The position numbers were made by a program, and so were the translations under genes. A stretch of 64,000 bases of DNA from Minwuia thermotolerans (GTDB taxonomy: Bacteria; Pseudomonadota; Alphaproteobacteria; Minwuiales; Minwuiaceae). Each line of letters begins with the position of its first letter. Position 1 is the stretch's first letter. The notes below the pieces were generated by a model. It made no database searches. It saw only the letters and a program-made list of their open reading frames with translations, and was not told the origin of the DNA. Shown piece by piece: positions 35,401 through 43,859 of this stretch. The stretch lies in assembly GCF_002924445.1 (NCBI RefSeq), contig NZ_PIGG01000023.1, positions 91,244 to 155,243 on the forward strand. The letters are read 5' to 3'.

Positions 35401-36013
35401 TCTTCATCAGCGGGCTGGTGCCGTGGCTGGTGGAGACCTGGGTGAAGCCGGTCTCGCGGGCGATCTCGGCCACCCGTTCCTCGTGGGCGGTGAAGCGGAA
35501 GCCGTGCATGAAGACGATGGCGACGGCGCGGATGCCGTCGTCGAAGGCGGCCTGCAGCGCCTGGCGCGCCGCCGTCTCGTCCAGCGGCTCCAGTTCCTCG
35601 CCGTTGGTGTCGACGCGGCCCGGCACCTCGGCGACGCGTTCGTAGAGCATTTCCGGCAGCTCGATCTTCAGCGCGAAAAGCTTCGGCCTGTTCTGATATC
35701 CGATGCGAAGAACATCGGCGAAACCCTTGTTCGTAATGAACAGACAGCGGTCGCCCTTGCGCTCCAGCAGCGCGTTGGTGGCGACCGTAGTGCCCATCTT
35801 CACCGCCTCGATCCCGGCGTCGGGTATCGGATCGCCGGCCTCCAGGCCCAGCAGGTCGCGGATGCCCTGCAGCGCGGCGTCCTTGTAGCGGTCGGGATTC
35901 TCGGAGAGCACCTTGTGGGTCACCACCGAGCCGTCGGGCCTGCGGCCGACGATGTCGGTGAAGGTGCCGCCCCGGTCGATCCAGAACTGCCAGCGGTTCG
36001 CCATGTCGTTCAT
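32408..36013 (-). CDS. Fused hydantoinase/oxoprolinase (HyuA-HyuB, 5-oxoprolinase type)
   Basis: An ATP-dependent lactam hydrolase of 1201 aa carrying both halves that are often separate. Residues 1 to about 690 are HyuA-like, with [12 protein letters not shown] phosphate-1 motif near residue 11 and [11 protein letters not shown] near residue 290. From about 710, the HyuB half starts [10 protein letters not shown]. The single-chain form resembles eukaryotic OXP1 and its bacterial counterparts that open 5-oxoproline to glutamate. No transporter gene is adjacent. MNDMANRW or MANRW could be the start. Confidence 0.9.
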   Translation of the reverse strand: MNDMANRWQFWIDRGGTFTDIVGRRPDGSVVTHKVLSENPDRYKDAALQGIRDLLGLEAGDPIPDAGIEAVKMGTTVATNALLERKGDRCLFITNKGFADVLRIGYQNRPKLFALKIELPEMLYERVAEVPGRVDTNGEELEPLDETAARQALQAAFDDGIRAVAIVFMHGFRFTAHEERVAEIARETGFTQVSTSHGTSPLMKIVSRGDTTVVDAYLSPILRRYVDQVAGELGDARLMIMQSNGGLTDARLFQGKDAILSGPAGGVVGMVRTAAMAGFDKVIGFDMGGTSTDVSHYNGEFERAFETEVAGVRMRAPMMLIHTVAAGGGSILHFEAGRYQVGPDSAGAHPGPACYRNGGPLAVTDCNVMLGKLQPEQFPAVFGPNGDAPLDADVVQEKFAALADRIAHETGDRRSPEQVAAGFLDIAVENMANAIKKISIQRGYDVSKYVLNCFGGAGGQHACLVADKLGIETVLLHPHAGVLSAYGMGLADTRALREKTVEKPLAAENMEAIKAVHDELAGQARRELLDQDVPEAKIEVHLGALIRYEGSDTALAIAFGGLEEVQRRFAEAHRQQFGFESPEKTVIVEAATVEAVAPGEVIEDAESETGEGAPQALAEMQAWMDGDWRPTGVFDREAMQPGEAIDGPAIVTEATATTIVEPGWRAEMTGKRHLVLRRVEARSGARAIGTEADPVMLEIFNNLFMNIAEQMGVVLERTAYSVNIKERLDFSCALFDADGELIANAPHMPVHLGSMSQSIKTVIRENAATMKPGDVYMLNAPYNGGTHLPDVTVIAPVYDEAETEVLFYTASRGHHADIGGKTPGSMPPDSKTVEEEGVLLDNVLLVDGGRFRESEVVEILTSGRYPARNPKQNLADLSAQIAACEKGARELKRMVDDFGLDVVRAYMGHVQDNAEESVRRVIDVLTDGAFEYPMDDGYVIRVKVTIDREDRSAEIDFAGTSEMHPTNYNAPTSVAMAAVLYVFRCLVDSDIPLNGGCLKPLHVKIPQKSMLRPEYPAAVVAGNVETSQCITDALFGALGVMAAAQGTMNNFTFGNDRYQYYETICGGSGAGADFDGTDAVHTHMTNTRLTDPEVLEFRFPVILEDFHIRRGSGGKGRHRGGDGTFRRMRFREAMTASLLGSHRVVPPFGLEGGDNGETGRNWVERKDGSTEELEGRAIAELEPGDAIVISTPSGGGFGKPA

Positions 36014-36141
36014 CGAAGCCCTCCCGAACGCCTTTCGTTCAACCTACGCCGGCCGCGCGGGCGATCAAGTGGCGGGCTGCGCGTGACTATCCGCGCCAGT
36101 GCCATACATCGAACCGACGGCAATTCCGAGGGGATGGAATC

Positions 36142-36834
36142 ATGGATGTGAAACGGGCGCTGATCGTCGGCGCGGGCAAGGGCATCTCGGCCAGCTTCGC
36201 AAAGGGTCTCGCGGCGCGCGGGGCGCAGGTCATGCTGGCGGCGCGGAATACCGACAAGCTGGCGGACCTCGCCGGGGAAACCGGGGCGCTGACGGAAAGC
36301 TGCGACGCCGGCGATCCGGCCTCGGTCGCGGCGCTGTTCCAGGCCGCGGACCGGGAGATGGGCGGTGTCGATCTCGTGCTCTACAACGCCTCCAGCCGGG
36401 CGCGCGGCGGCATCGCGGAGCTCGACCCGGCCGACGTTGAAAAGGCCATCCGCATCTCCGGCTTCGGCGGCTTTCTGGTGGCGCAGCAGGCGGCGAAACG
36501 CATGCTGGATCAGGGGCATGGCGCGATCTTCTTCACCGGCGCCTCAGCCAGTGTGAAAGGCTATCCCAACTCGTCGAGCTTCGCCATGGGCAAGTTCGCC
36601 CTGCGCGGCCTCTGCCAGTCGCTGGCGCGGGAACTGTCGCCGAAGAACATCCACGTCGCCCACTTCGTCATCGACGGCGGCGTGCGCTCCGACACGCGGA
36701 AGGAGCCGGAGGGCAAACCCGACTCCTTCCTCGATCCCGACGCGATCGCGCAAACCTACCTGGCCGTGCTTGACCAGCCGCGCAATGCCTGGTCCTGGGA
36801 GGTGGAACTCAGGCCGTTCGTCGAGAATTTCTAG
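36142..36834 (+). CDS. SDR-family protein with Phe replacing the catalytic Tyr
   Basis: Short-chain dehydrogenase-fold protein of 230 aa. The cofactor motif G-A-G-K-G-I-S is at about 10-16 and N-A-S at 82-84. The active-site region reads S135 ... F147-A-M-G-K151, so the usual Y-x-x-x-K Tyr is Phe, although Lys stays. Y141 nearby might compensate. The rest (L-S-P-K-N-I-H-V-A-H-F-V-I-D-G-G-V) fits a subgroup where this change recurs, so it may be a genuine variant and not a decayed gene. Its stop overlaps the 3' end of the GH3-like gene by 4 bp. Confidence 0.84.
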   Translation: MDVKRALIVGAGKGISASFAKGLAARGAQVMLAARNTDKLADLAGETGALTESCDAGDPASVAALFQAADREMGGVDLVLYNASSRARGGIAELDPADVEKAIRISGFGGFLVAQQAAKRMLDQGHGAIFFTGASASVKGYPNSSSFAMGKFALRGLCQSLARELSPKNIHVAHFVIDGGVRSDTRKEPEGKPDSFLDPDAIAQTYLAVLDQPRNAWSWEVELRPFVENF

Positions 36835-38336
36835 GCCGCGCTGCAGTCCATCTGCGCGCTCTGGCGGGCCGATGCCGGCCGGCGCTCACGGAAGCCGACG
36901 GTCACGGCTGCCTCGGCCCCGCCCGCCCGCGCCGTGTCATAGGCCAGGCTCGCCCGGCGCAGCCGCCGGTCGACAGCGGCCGCGATCTCCGCCAGACGCG
37001 GCTCTACGTCGGCGCGATGCTCCAGCAGCAGCCGGAAGGTTCCCTTGCGTGGCCCGCCCAGCAGGGTGAAACGCGGCGGATCGGCGAAGGCGGCGTCCAG
37101 CGCCTCGCCGGCTGCGGCGTTGGCCTGTGATGCCTGCAGCCGCGCCTGTTCCGCCAGCTTCGCCTGCAGATCGTGACGGCGCACCCGCAGCGTCGGGCAG
37201 CGGCCGACATGGCCGTCGACCCGCACCGTGGCCTTCAGGCGGTAACGATATAGCCCGGACATGGTCGTGACGAAGACCTGATAATCCTGCCCGGGGCGGA
37301 TCTCGTAGAGACCCAGGAACGCCGCCGGCGTCGGGTGCACGGCATCGGCCTCGGCGAACTCGAAATAGGCTTCGGTGAGCAGGGGCAGGAAGGTCTCGCC
37401 CAGGCCCATGGCGACAGTGGCCCGGACCTCGCTCAGCTCGCAGCCGGTGTCGACGATGCGCACCCGGATGGGCAGCCAGGCCGGCCGCCCGGAATCGTCG
37501 GCCGTGAGATCGGCGGCGACGACCGTCAGCGACGGCCAGACCGACGCCACGCTCAAAACGCCTTCCTGCGCCATCACCAGAGACAGCTCTTCGATACGCC
37601 CGTCGTCCGGCGCGATCGCATCGCGCGCGGCGGCGGCGAGGCCCGACGGCAAACGGTCGGCGATGCTCACCTCCCCGGTTTCCAGATCCGCCAGCAGCCG
37701 CTCGCCATGGCGCCCGAGAACACCCTGCAGCAGGTCCAGACTCTCCAGACGGCCGGCGTCGATGCCGGTGACGTCGCGATGGCCGAGCCAGAGCAAGGCG
37801 AGGATATAAGCGCGCGCTTCCAGGTCGAGGATCTGACTCAGGCCCGGTAGGTGATCCGCCCCCGTCGTCCCCGCGAGTGCGCCGAGATCCAGCACGCGGC
37901 CGGTGGCGAACCCGCTTTCCCGCGCCAGCGCCCGTTGCGCCACCTCGCGGGCCTGCGCCCTGTACGCCAGATCGCCGGCGACAAGCGGAACACGGTCGCA
38001 GCGCCGGACGGCGCCGGACGCCGGCAGGTGGGTGACCGGGCGGTCCGCCGAAAGCACGGGCTGACCGGAGGCGCGCTGCATCTCGATCATCGGACGCAGG
38101 GCGTGGAACTCGTGCACCGGCACCGCACGGCGGTAGGACTCGGCGTCCTCGATCCCGGCAAAGCCATGACGGCGGCCCATGACGGTCTCCGCGTTGCGCG
38201 CAAGGATCCGGCGCAGAACGTCGGCCTGTGCGGTCTCGGGCTGCCGGGCGGCCTTGCGCAGCCCGGCTTCGAAGGTCTCGGCCGAACCGGTGCTACCGGC
38301 CTGGCCCGTGGTGTCGTTCGGCTGAAGGTTCATCAT
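36831..38336 (-). CDS. GH3-like protein with degenerate adenylation motifs
   Basis: By eye this 501-aa protein follows the GH3 acyl-acid-amido synthetase layout: I-L-A-R-N-A-E-T-V-M-G-R-R-H-G-F near residue 44-59, A-V-P-V-H-E-F at 71, E-A-Y-F-E-F at 322 and T-T-M-S-G-L-Y-R-Y-R-L near 357-367. The key adenylation motifs are altered: the expected S-S-G-T-S/T loop is A-S-G-A-V-R-R (106-112), and Y-R-L-G-D-V is Y-R-L-K-A-T. It may be inactive as an adenylating enzyme or use different chemistry. It is divergent from a TetR gene across a half-site-rich region. Confidence 0.7.
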   Translation of the reverse strand: MMNLQPNDTTGQAGSTGSAETFEAGLRKAARQPETAQADVLRRILARNAETVMGRRHGFAGIEDAESYRRAVPVHEFHALRPMIEMQRASGQPVLSADRPVTHLPASGAVRRCDRVPLVAGDLAYRAQAREVAQRALARESGFATGRVLDLGALAGTTGADHLPGLSQILDLEARAYILALLWLGHRDVTGIDAGRLESLDLLQGVLGRHGERLLADLETGEVSIADRLPSGLAAAARDAIAPDDGRIEELSLVMAQEGVLSVASVWPSLTVVAADLTADDSGRPAWLPIRVRIVDTGCELSEVRATVAMGLGETFLPLLTEAYFEFAEADAVHPTPAAFLGLYEIRPGQDYQVFVTTMSGLYRYRLKATVRVDGHVGRCPTLRVRRHDLQAKLAEQARLQASQANAAAGEALDAAFADPPRFTLLGGPRKGTFRLLLEHRADVEPRLAEIAAAVDRRLRRASLAYDTARAGGAEAAVTVGFRERRPASARQSAQMDCSAA

Positions 38337-38358
38337 ATCCCCCCGGATATTTAACAGC

Positions 38359-38411
38359 GTTCAAAACACAGGATAGGCATTTTTGAACGACGTTCAATAA
38401 TATTTTTGAAC
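38359..38411. promoter_or_regulatory. Four-half-site operator region (TTGAAC/GTTCAA)
   Basis: Half-sites GTTCAA (38359-38364), TTGAAC (38383-38388), GTTCAA (38392-38397) and TTGAAC (38406-38411) lie in an AT-rich gap between the GH3-like and TetR genes. The middle pair forms a tight palindrome TTGAAC-GAC-GTTCAA, and the outer ones are arranged symmetrically about it. The TetR protein encoded next door is the likely binder. Confidence 0.65.
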
Positions 38412-38485
38412 ACTGTATATTTTTTCCGTGAAATTTTCCGCCGCGCGTGGCACACAACGCCCCGGAACCGAAACGGAGGCACGCC

Positions 38486-39076
38486 ATGGCGCGCAGGTCC
38501 GACCATACCCACGACGAAATCCGGGCGATGGCGGTCGCCGCCGCCCGCGCGAAGATCGAGAACGCCGGGCTGGACAAGGTCACGCTGCGGGGCATCGCCC
38601 GGGACATCGGCTATTCGCCGGGCACGCTCTACAATGTCTTCGACAGCGCCGACGAACTGATGATGCGGGTCAACGCCGGCACCATCGACGACCTGGTGGC
38701 CGCCCTATCCGCGGCCGAACGGAACGGCGCCGAGCCCGACCTTCGCGCCCTGCTGGCCATCTACCGAGATTTCGTGGAACAGAACCGGCACCGCTGGCAG
38801 GCGGTCTTCGACTACTCCCTTTCCGACCCGGGGGCGGCGCCCGACTGGTACGTCGCCAAGCTCAACGACGGCCTGGCGGTGGTGGAGCGCGCGGTCGCGC
38901 GGCTGCCCGGCGACTTCCCCTACCCGCCCGCGGTGGTCGCCCGCGTGATCTGGGCGGGACTGCACGGCATCTTCTCGCTGGGCGCGGAGGGCAACCTGAA
39001 GCTGGTCACCGACCGCGACGCCGCAGACCTTGCCGAAGCGCTCATCGCCCTGATCGACCGGGCGATCCGGCACTGA
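38486..39076 (+). CDS. TetR-family transcriptional regulator
   Basis: A 196-aa TetR regulator. HTH: A-G-L-D-K-V-T-L-R-G-I-A-R-D-I-G-Y-S-P-G-T-L-Y-N-V-F. The C-terminal domain resembles the WHG-type (W-A-G-L-H-G-I-F-S-L). The start at 38486 (MARRSDHT) has GGAGG upstream; the earlier GTG at 38447 adds an unsupported leader. Divergent from the GH3-like gene with operators at 38359-38411, so autoregulation and control of that gene are likely. Confidence 0.88.
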   Translation: MARRSDHTHDEIRAMAVAAARAKIENAGLDKVTLRGIARDIGYSPGTLYNVFDSADELMMRVNAGTIDDLVAALSAAERNGAEPDLRALLAIYRDFVEQNRHRWQAVFDYSLSDPGAAPDWYVAKLNDGLAVVERAVARLPGDFPYPPAVVARVIWAGLHGIFSLGAEGNLKLVTDRDAADLAEALIALIDRAIRH

Positions 39077-39194
39077 CGCAAGGTCATCGCGGATTTCGGT
39101 TGTCAACGGGCCGGAAAGTTCATGGGATAGCCGCCAATGGCGCGCACCGCCGAGGCTCGCGCCGACAACCCCGAACCCGAAGGAATTGCGAGAC

Positions 39195-39965
39195 ATGAGA
39201 AGGTTCCTGACCCTCACCGCCGCCGCCGTCGCCATGACGGTCGCCGCCGGCGCGTCCCAGGCCGAACCCCTGCGCATCGGCACGGAGGGCGCCTACCCCC
39301 CGTTCAACAACCTCACTGCCGACGGCAAGCTTGTCGGCTTCGACATCGACATCGCCAATGCGCTCTGTGACGAGATGAAGGTCGAATGCGTCTTCGTCAC
39401 CCAGGACTGGGACGGCATCATCCCGGCCCTGCAGGCAGGCAAGTTCGACGCCATTATCGCCTCCATGTCGATCACCGACGAGCGCAGGAAGAAGGTCGAC
39501 TTCACCGAGAAGTACTACAACACGCCGCCCGCCATCGCGGTGCCGAAGGATTCCGACATCACCGGCGTCGACGCCCGGGCCCTTGCCGGCAAGACCGTCG
39601 GCGCCCAGTCCTCGACGACGCATTCCAACTACGCCGAGGCGACCTACACCGATTCCGACCTGCGCATGTACCCGACCGCCGACGAGTACAAGCTGGACCT
39701 CGCCAATGGCCGGCTCGACGCCGTGACCGACGACGTCACGGTGCTGGAGGAGTGGGTCAACAGCGAGGACGGCGCCTGCTGCAGGATCGTGGGCACCATC
39801 AAGCCGGTACCGGAGATCCACGGCGAGGGCGCAGGCATCGCCGTGCGCAAGGGCGAGACCGACCTGGCCGAGCGCTTCAACGCCGCTATCAAGGCGATCC
39901 GAGCCAATGGCAGGTACAAGGAAATCAACGACAAGTACTTCACCTTCGACGCCTATGGCGGTTAG
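39195..39965 (+). CDS. Amino-acid-type ABC transporter substrate-binding protein
   Basis: Periplasmic binding protein of 256 aa (family 3, HisJ/lysine-arginine-ornithine type). The signal peptide ends near A-G-A-S-Q-A; the mature part opens L-R-I-G-T-E-G-A-Y-P-P-F-N and has G-F-D-I-D-I-A-N-A-L and W-D-G-I-I-P-A-L-Q-A-G-K-F-D-A-I, all diagnostic. Cationic or polar amino acids are likely. ATG at 39195 has AGGA upstream. A strong stem-loop between it and the permease genes may raise its expression over theirs. Confidence 0.9.
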   Translation: MRRFLTLTAAAVAMTVAAGASQAEPLRIGTEGAYPPFNNLTADGKLVGFDIDIANALCDEMKVECVFVTQDWDGIIPALQAGKFDAIIASMSITDERRKKVDFTEKYYNTPPAIAVPKDSDITGVDARALAGKTVGAQSSTTHSNYAEATYTDSDLRMYPTADEYKLDLANGRLDAVTDDVTVLEEWVNSEDGACCRIVGTIKPVPEIHGEGAGIAVRKGETDLAERFNAAIKAIRANGRYKEINDKYFTFDAYGG

Positions 39966-39973
39966 ACCGGAGC

Positions 39974-40010
39974 AGGCGGGTCGGGGCTGGCATGGCCGGC
40001 CGACCCGCCT
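39974..40010 (+). terminator. Stem-loop between binding protein and permease genes
   Basis: AGGCGGGTCGG (39974-39984) and CCGACCCGCCT (40000-40010) make a perfect 11-bp stem with 15-nt loop, followed by CCCTTT. In binding-protein operons such hairpins act as partial terminators or 3' protectors of the upstream message. That function is inferred here from position. Confidence 0.6.
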
Positions 40011-40036
40011 CCCTTTCCCCGCTGCCATTCGACTGA

Positions 40037-40750
40037 ATGCCTGAGAAGCTCGAGCTTCTCGCCTTCGGCGCCGACGGCTGGGGCGACGAGATCCTTTCCG
40101 GTGTCGGCGTCACTGTCTCGCTCGCGCTGGCGACGCTGCCTCTGGGCCTCGCGCTCGGATTCCTGGTCGCCCTTGCGCGTCAGTCGAGCGAGGCGACGCT
40201 CCGCCTGGCCGGCGGAATCTACACCACCGTCTTCCGCGGCCTGCCGGAGCTGCTGACGCTGTTCCTCGTCTACTACGGCGCCCAGATCGGCATCCAGGAA
40301 CTGGCCCGCCTGTTCGGCGCCGAGACGGCGATCGAGATCAACAGTTTCGTCGCCGGCATGGCGGCGCTGGGCATGGTCTTTTCCGCCTTCGCCTCCGAAG
40401 TCTTCCTGTCGGCCTTTCGCGCCATACCCCGGGGACAGTACGAAGGGGCCTATGCGCTGGGCCTGGGGCGCGTCACGACGATGCGGCTGGTGATCCTGCC
40501 GCAACTGATCCGGATTGCGCTGCCCGGCCTGACGAACCTGTGGATGATTCTGTTGAAGGAAACCGCCCTGGTCTCGGTCATCGGGCTTTCCGACATCATC
40601 CGCCAGACGGGAATAGCGGCCCGCGTGACCAAGGACGCCTTCCTGTTCTTCGGCACGGCGTGCCTGCTCTACCTCGTTCTCGCGCTGCTCTCTTCCGTCG
40701 CCATCGGCGGAATCCACCGCTGGGCAACGCGGTCGGAGCAGCGGACATGA
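40037..40750 (+). CDS. Amino-acid ABC transporter permease (HisQ-like)
   Basis: Inner membrane permease of 237 aa with five or so helices. The N-terminal G-V-G-V-T-V-S-L-A-L-A-T-L-P-L-G-L and the EAA-like loop E-G-A-Y-A-L-G-L-G-R-V-T-T-M-R-L-V-I-L-P-Q are typical of the HisQM family. It overlaps the next permease by 4 bp (ATGA). It pairs with the following gene as a heterodimeric channel. Confidence 0.9.
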   Translation: MPEKLELLAFGADGWGDEILSGVGVTVSLALATLPLGLALGFLVALARQSSEATLRLAGGIYTTVFRGLPELLTLFLVYYGAQIGIQELARLFGAETAIEINSFVAGMAALGMVFSAFASEVFLSAFRAIPRGQYEGAYALGLGRVTTMRLVILPQLIRIALPGLTNLWMILLKETALVSVIGLSDIIRQTGIAARVTKDAFLFFGTACLLYLVLALLSSVAIGGIHRWATRSEQRT

Positions 40751-41589
40751 GCGGCGCCTGGACGAACGACACCATCGCGCCCCGGCCTGCGCCGCCGCCC
40801 CGGCGACGCCAAGCGCGCGGCGAACGCGCTCTGGGCTACGCCGTCATCACGCTGCTCGGCTTGCTGGGCCTTGGAATCATTGCGTTTCTGGTCGACAGCT
40901 GGGACACGGACTTTTTCGCCAGATATGCGCCGAAGTACCTCTCGGGCCTCTGGGTGACGGTCCAGCTCGTCGGCCTGTCGGTGGTTCTGGGTGCGATGCT
41001 TTCGCTGCCGGTCGCGCTCGGGCGCATGTCACCGAACCGCGCCGCCGGCTGGGCGGCCTTCGCCTATGTCTACTTCTTCCGCGGCACGCCGCTGCTGGCG
41101 CAGATCTTCCTCGTCTACTACGGCGCCGGCGTCTTCGTGGACGAGTTGCGGCAGGCCGGTCTGTGGACATTTTTCCGCGAGCCCTGGAACTGCGCGGTCT
41201 TCACCTTCACGCTGAACACGGCCGCCTATCAGGCGGAGATCCTGCGCGGCGCCATCGAGAGCGTGCCGAAGGGCCAGTGGGAAGCGGCGCAGTCCTTGGG
41301 CCTGCGGCGCTGGACGACCTTCCGCAAGATCATCCTGCCCCAGGCGCTGATCGTGGCCCTCCGGCCCTATGGCAACGAGATCATCCTGATGATCAAGGGC
41401 TCCGCCATCGTCGCCATCATCACCGTGCTGGACCTGATGGGGGAAACCCGGCGCGCCTTCTCGCGCACCTACGACTTCCAGACCTATATCTGGGCGGCGC
41501 TGTTCTACCTGGCGATCGTCGAGGCGCTGCGTCTTGTCTGGGACCGGCTGGAGCGGCGGCTGACGCGGCATATCCGCCGCGACGACTGA
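40747..41589 (+). CDS. Amino-acid ABC transporter permease (HisM-like)
   Basis: Second permease, 280 aa. The N-terminal 26 residues are Pro/Arg-rich, then the membrane domain with Y-L-S-G-L-W-V-T-V-Q-L and the EAA loop E-A-A-Q-S-L-G-L-R-R-W-T-T-F-R-K-I-I-L-P-Q. It completes the channel, but no ATP-binding subunit follows: the next gene is on the other strand after 2 bp. The ATPase must be elsewhere or shared with another transporter. Confidence 0.9.
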   Translation: MSGAWTNDTIAPRPAPPPRRRQARGERALGYAVITLLGLLGLGIIAFLVDSWDTDFFARYAPKYLSGLWVTVQLVGLSVVLGAMLSLPVALGRMSPNRAAGWAAFAYVYFFRGTPLLAQIFLVYYGAGVFVDELRQAGLWTFFREPWNCAVFTFTLNTAAYQAEILRGAIESVPKGQWEAAQSLGLRRWTTFRKIILPQALIVALRPYGNEIILMIKGSAIVAIITVLDLMGETRRAFSRTYDFQTYIWAALFYLAIVEALRLVWDRLERRLTRHIRRDD

Positions 41590-41591
41590 AT

Positions 41592-42599
41592 CTAGACCGG
41601 GTCCGGCGCGACCCGCACCATGCGCTTGCCGCGGTTCTCGCCGGCCAGCAGGCCGATGAGCGCGCCCGGTGCGTTCTCCAGGCCGTCGACGACGTCCTCG
41701 ACCACCTTCACCTTCCCCGCCTCGACCCACCGGCGGAGATCGGCCAGCGCGCTGTCGTCATCGTCGGCGAAGTCCATGACGATGAAGCCCTCCATGCGCA
41801 GGCGCTTCACCACAACCAGGCCGGGCAGGTTGCGCGGCCCGCTGGGCGACGTGGTGTCGTACTGGCTCACCGCGCCGCAGCAGACCACCCTGCCCTTTTC
41901 GTTCATCTGGAACAGGACGGTCTCCAGGATCTGTCCGCCGACATTGTCGAAATAGATGTCCACGCCATCCGGACAGGCCGCCTTCAACTCGCGGAACAGG
42001 TTGCCGGCGCGGTAGTCGACGCAGGCGTCGAAGCCCAATTCGTCGACCACCCAGTCGCATTTCTCCCTGCCGCCGGCGATGCCCACCGCCCGGCACCCGA
42101 GCGCCTTCGCGATCTGGCCCACAAAGATGCCGACCGATCCGGCGGCGGCGGAGACGACAACGGTCTCGCCCGCCTTCGGCCGGCCGACGCCCACCAGCCC
42201 GTGATAGGCGGTCTTGCCCGCTATCCCGTAGACCGACAGCAGATGCGAGAGCGGCCGCAGGGCCGGCAGCTTCTCGGCTGCGCCGGCGCGGACCGCGGCG
42301 TATTCGGCCCAGCCGGATTCCGTCGCCACGATATCGCCGGCGGCGAGCGAGTCCGCCTTCGATTCGACCACCTCGCCGATGGCGTAGGTGTGCATGACAT
42401 CGCCTGCCTTCACCGCATCGCGGTAGGTCGCGCCCTGCATCCAGGCCCGGTTCGCGGCGTCGATCGACATCAGGATCGTCTTCACCAGGACCTCGCCCTC
42501 GGCGATGGAGGGCATTTCGCCTTCGCGGCGTTCGAAATGCTCCGGCTTCAACTCGCCCTGCGGCAGTTCACGGATGACCACCTGCCTGTTCACGCTCAT
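41592..42599 (-). CDS. NADP-dependent MDR oxidoreductase (CurA/leukotriene-B4-dehydrogenase-like)
   Basis: A zinc-free medium-chain reductase of 335 aa. It opens N-R-Q-V-V-I-R-E-L-P-Q-G and has the NADP motif S-A-A-A-G-S-V-G-I-F-V-G-Q-I-A-K-A-L-G-C, then the C-terminal D-F-A segment. Members reduce alpha,beta-unsaturated ketones or curcumin. It is not preceded by a clear operon partner; the GT4 gene upstream on the same strand is 32 bp away. The start at 42599 has GGGAG upstream. Confidence 0.88.
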   Translation of the reverse strand: MSVNRQVVIRELPQGELKPEHFERREGEMPSIAEGEVLVKTILMSIDAANRAWMQGATYRDAVKAGDVMHTYAIGEVVESKADSLAAGDIVATESGWAEYAAVRAGAAEKLPALRPLSHLLSVYGIAGKTAYHGLVGVGRPKAGETVVVSAAAGSVGIFVGQIAKALGCRAVGIAGGREKCDWVVDELGFDACVDYRAGNLFRELKAACPDGVDIYFDNVGGQILETVLFQMNEKGRVVCCGAVSQYDTTSPSGPRNLPGLVVVKRLRMEGFIVMDFADDDDSALADLRRWVEAGKVKVVEDVVDGLENAPGALIGLLAGENRGKRMVRVAPDPV

Positions 42600-42631
42600 C
42601 GAGTGCTCCCTTCTCGCCGGCGATGCGGCGC

Positions 42632-43780
42632 CTAATCCCGCTGCGCGAGCAGGTCCCGGTAGAGGTCCAGGGTCCGGCGGCACATCAGTTCCTTGGTGTA
42701 GTTGGCCTTGACGTGCGCGACTGCGCGTGCGGCCAGTGCGTCCCGTTCGGGCTGGTTCATCGCCAGCGCCTCGTCCAGGGCGGTGGCCATGGCGCGCGCG
42801 TCGCCCGGCGGCACGCGCCAGCCGGTCTCGCCGGGCGCCACGGTCTCTCGGCTGCCGCCATGATCGGTGACGATCACCGGCCGCCCCATGGCCTGCGCCT
42901 CGACGGCGATGCGGCCGAAGCCCTCGGGCTGGGTCGAGGCCGAGACCACCACGCTGGCGATCGAATAGGCCGCGGGCATGTCGCGGCAGGCGCCGACGAA
43001 CCAGACCCGGTCGGCAACCCCGAAGCGTTCCGCCATCTGCCGCAGCTCCGCCTTGTAGGCGTCGCGGCCCAGATCGCCGCCGACGAAGACCGCCACCGCG
43101 TCCCGGTTGGCGATCAGCGACAGGGCCTCGATCAGCACGGGCTGTCCCTTCAGCCGGGTCAGCCGGCCCGGCAGCAGGATCACTGGCGCCCCGTCGGGCA
43201 GGGACCACAGTTCCGAGAGCTGGATCAGCCGCGCCGCCGGCACGTCGCCCGGATGAAACAGGTCCAGATCGACGCCACGCGGGATCACCACGACGCGCGC
43301 GGGTTTCGATTCCGGGTACCGTTCGATGACATAGTCGCGGATGAACTCCGAAATCGCGATGACCCGGTCGCCGCGCACCATCACGCTGTTGTAGGCGCGC
43401 TTGAAACGGTTGCCGACACCATAGGCGCCATGGACCGTGGTCACGAAGCGTCTGTTCGTGCGCCGCGCCGCGTACATCGCGCTCCAGGCCGGCGCGCGGG
43501 AGCGGGCGTGCACCAGATCCACGTTCTCGGTCTCGATCAGGCGGGCCAGCCGTTCGATGTTGCGCCATATCGCCAGCGGGTTCTTGGAGCGCACGGGCAG
43601 TTCCACGTGCTCGGCGCCCACGCGCGTCAACTGGCGGACCATCGAGCCGCCTGTGGACACGACCAGCGCACGGTGACCCGCAGCGACCAGCGCCTCAGCC
43701 ATGTCCACTGTGCCGCGCTCGACGCCGCCGGTCTCCAACGCCGGCAGCACCTGGAGGACCGTCAGGCCGGGGTCAGTCAT
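42632..43780 (-). CDS. Family 4 glycosyltransferase
   Basis: A GT-B glycosyltransferase of 382 aa. The N-terminal domain opens V-L-Q-V-L-P-A-L-E-T-G-G-V-E-R-G-T and includes H-A-R-S-R-A-P-A-W; the C-terminal domain has L-P-G-R-L-T-R-L-K-G (donor phosphate region) and E-G-F-G-R-I-A-V-E-A-Q-A-M-G (E-x7-E). It resembles lipopolysaccharide-core or capsule GT4 enzymes, but donor and acceptor are unknown. MTDPGLTV at 43780 is chosen over 43909 as it has AAGG upstream and starts the first strand. It is divergent from an alpha/beta hydrolase. Confidence 0.9.
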   Translation of the reverse strand: MTDPGLTVLQVLPALETGGVERGTVDMAEALVAAGHRALVVSTGGSMVRQLTRVGAEHVELPVRSKNPLAIWRNIERLARLIETENVDLVHARSRAPAWSAMYAARRTNRRFVTTVHGAYGVGNRFKRAYNSVMVRGDRVIAISEFIRDYVIERYPESKPARVVVIPRGVDLDLFHPGDVPAARLIQLSELWSLPDGAPVILLPGRLTRLKGQPVLIEALSLIANRDAVAVFVGGDLGRDAYKAELRQMAERFGVADRVWFVGACRDMPAAYSIASVVVSASTQPEGFGRIAVEAQAMGRPVIVTDHGGSRETVAPGETGWRVPPGDARAMATALDEALAMNQPERDALAARAVAHVKANYTKELMCRRTLDLYRDLLAQRD

Positions 43781-43859
43781 CGCTCGGGCCTTGCGGCGGA
43801 TTCCCGGACATGCTTCGGTCCCGGCACTCTGACAGCAACATGACAACGGCCCCAATCCG

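Noticed and set aside
32588..36151. Long open frame on the plus strand opposite the oxoprolinase gene
   Set aside because: Antisense to a well-recognised 1201-aa enzyme; composition (many His, Asp, Leu, Arg) is typical of a mirrored frame and has no family likeness.
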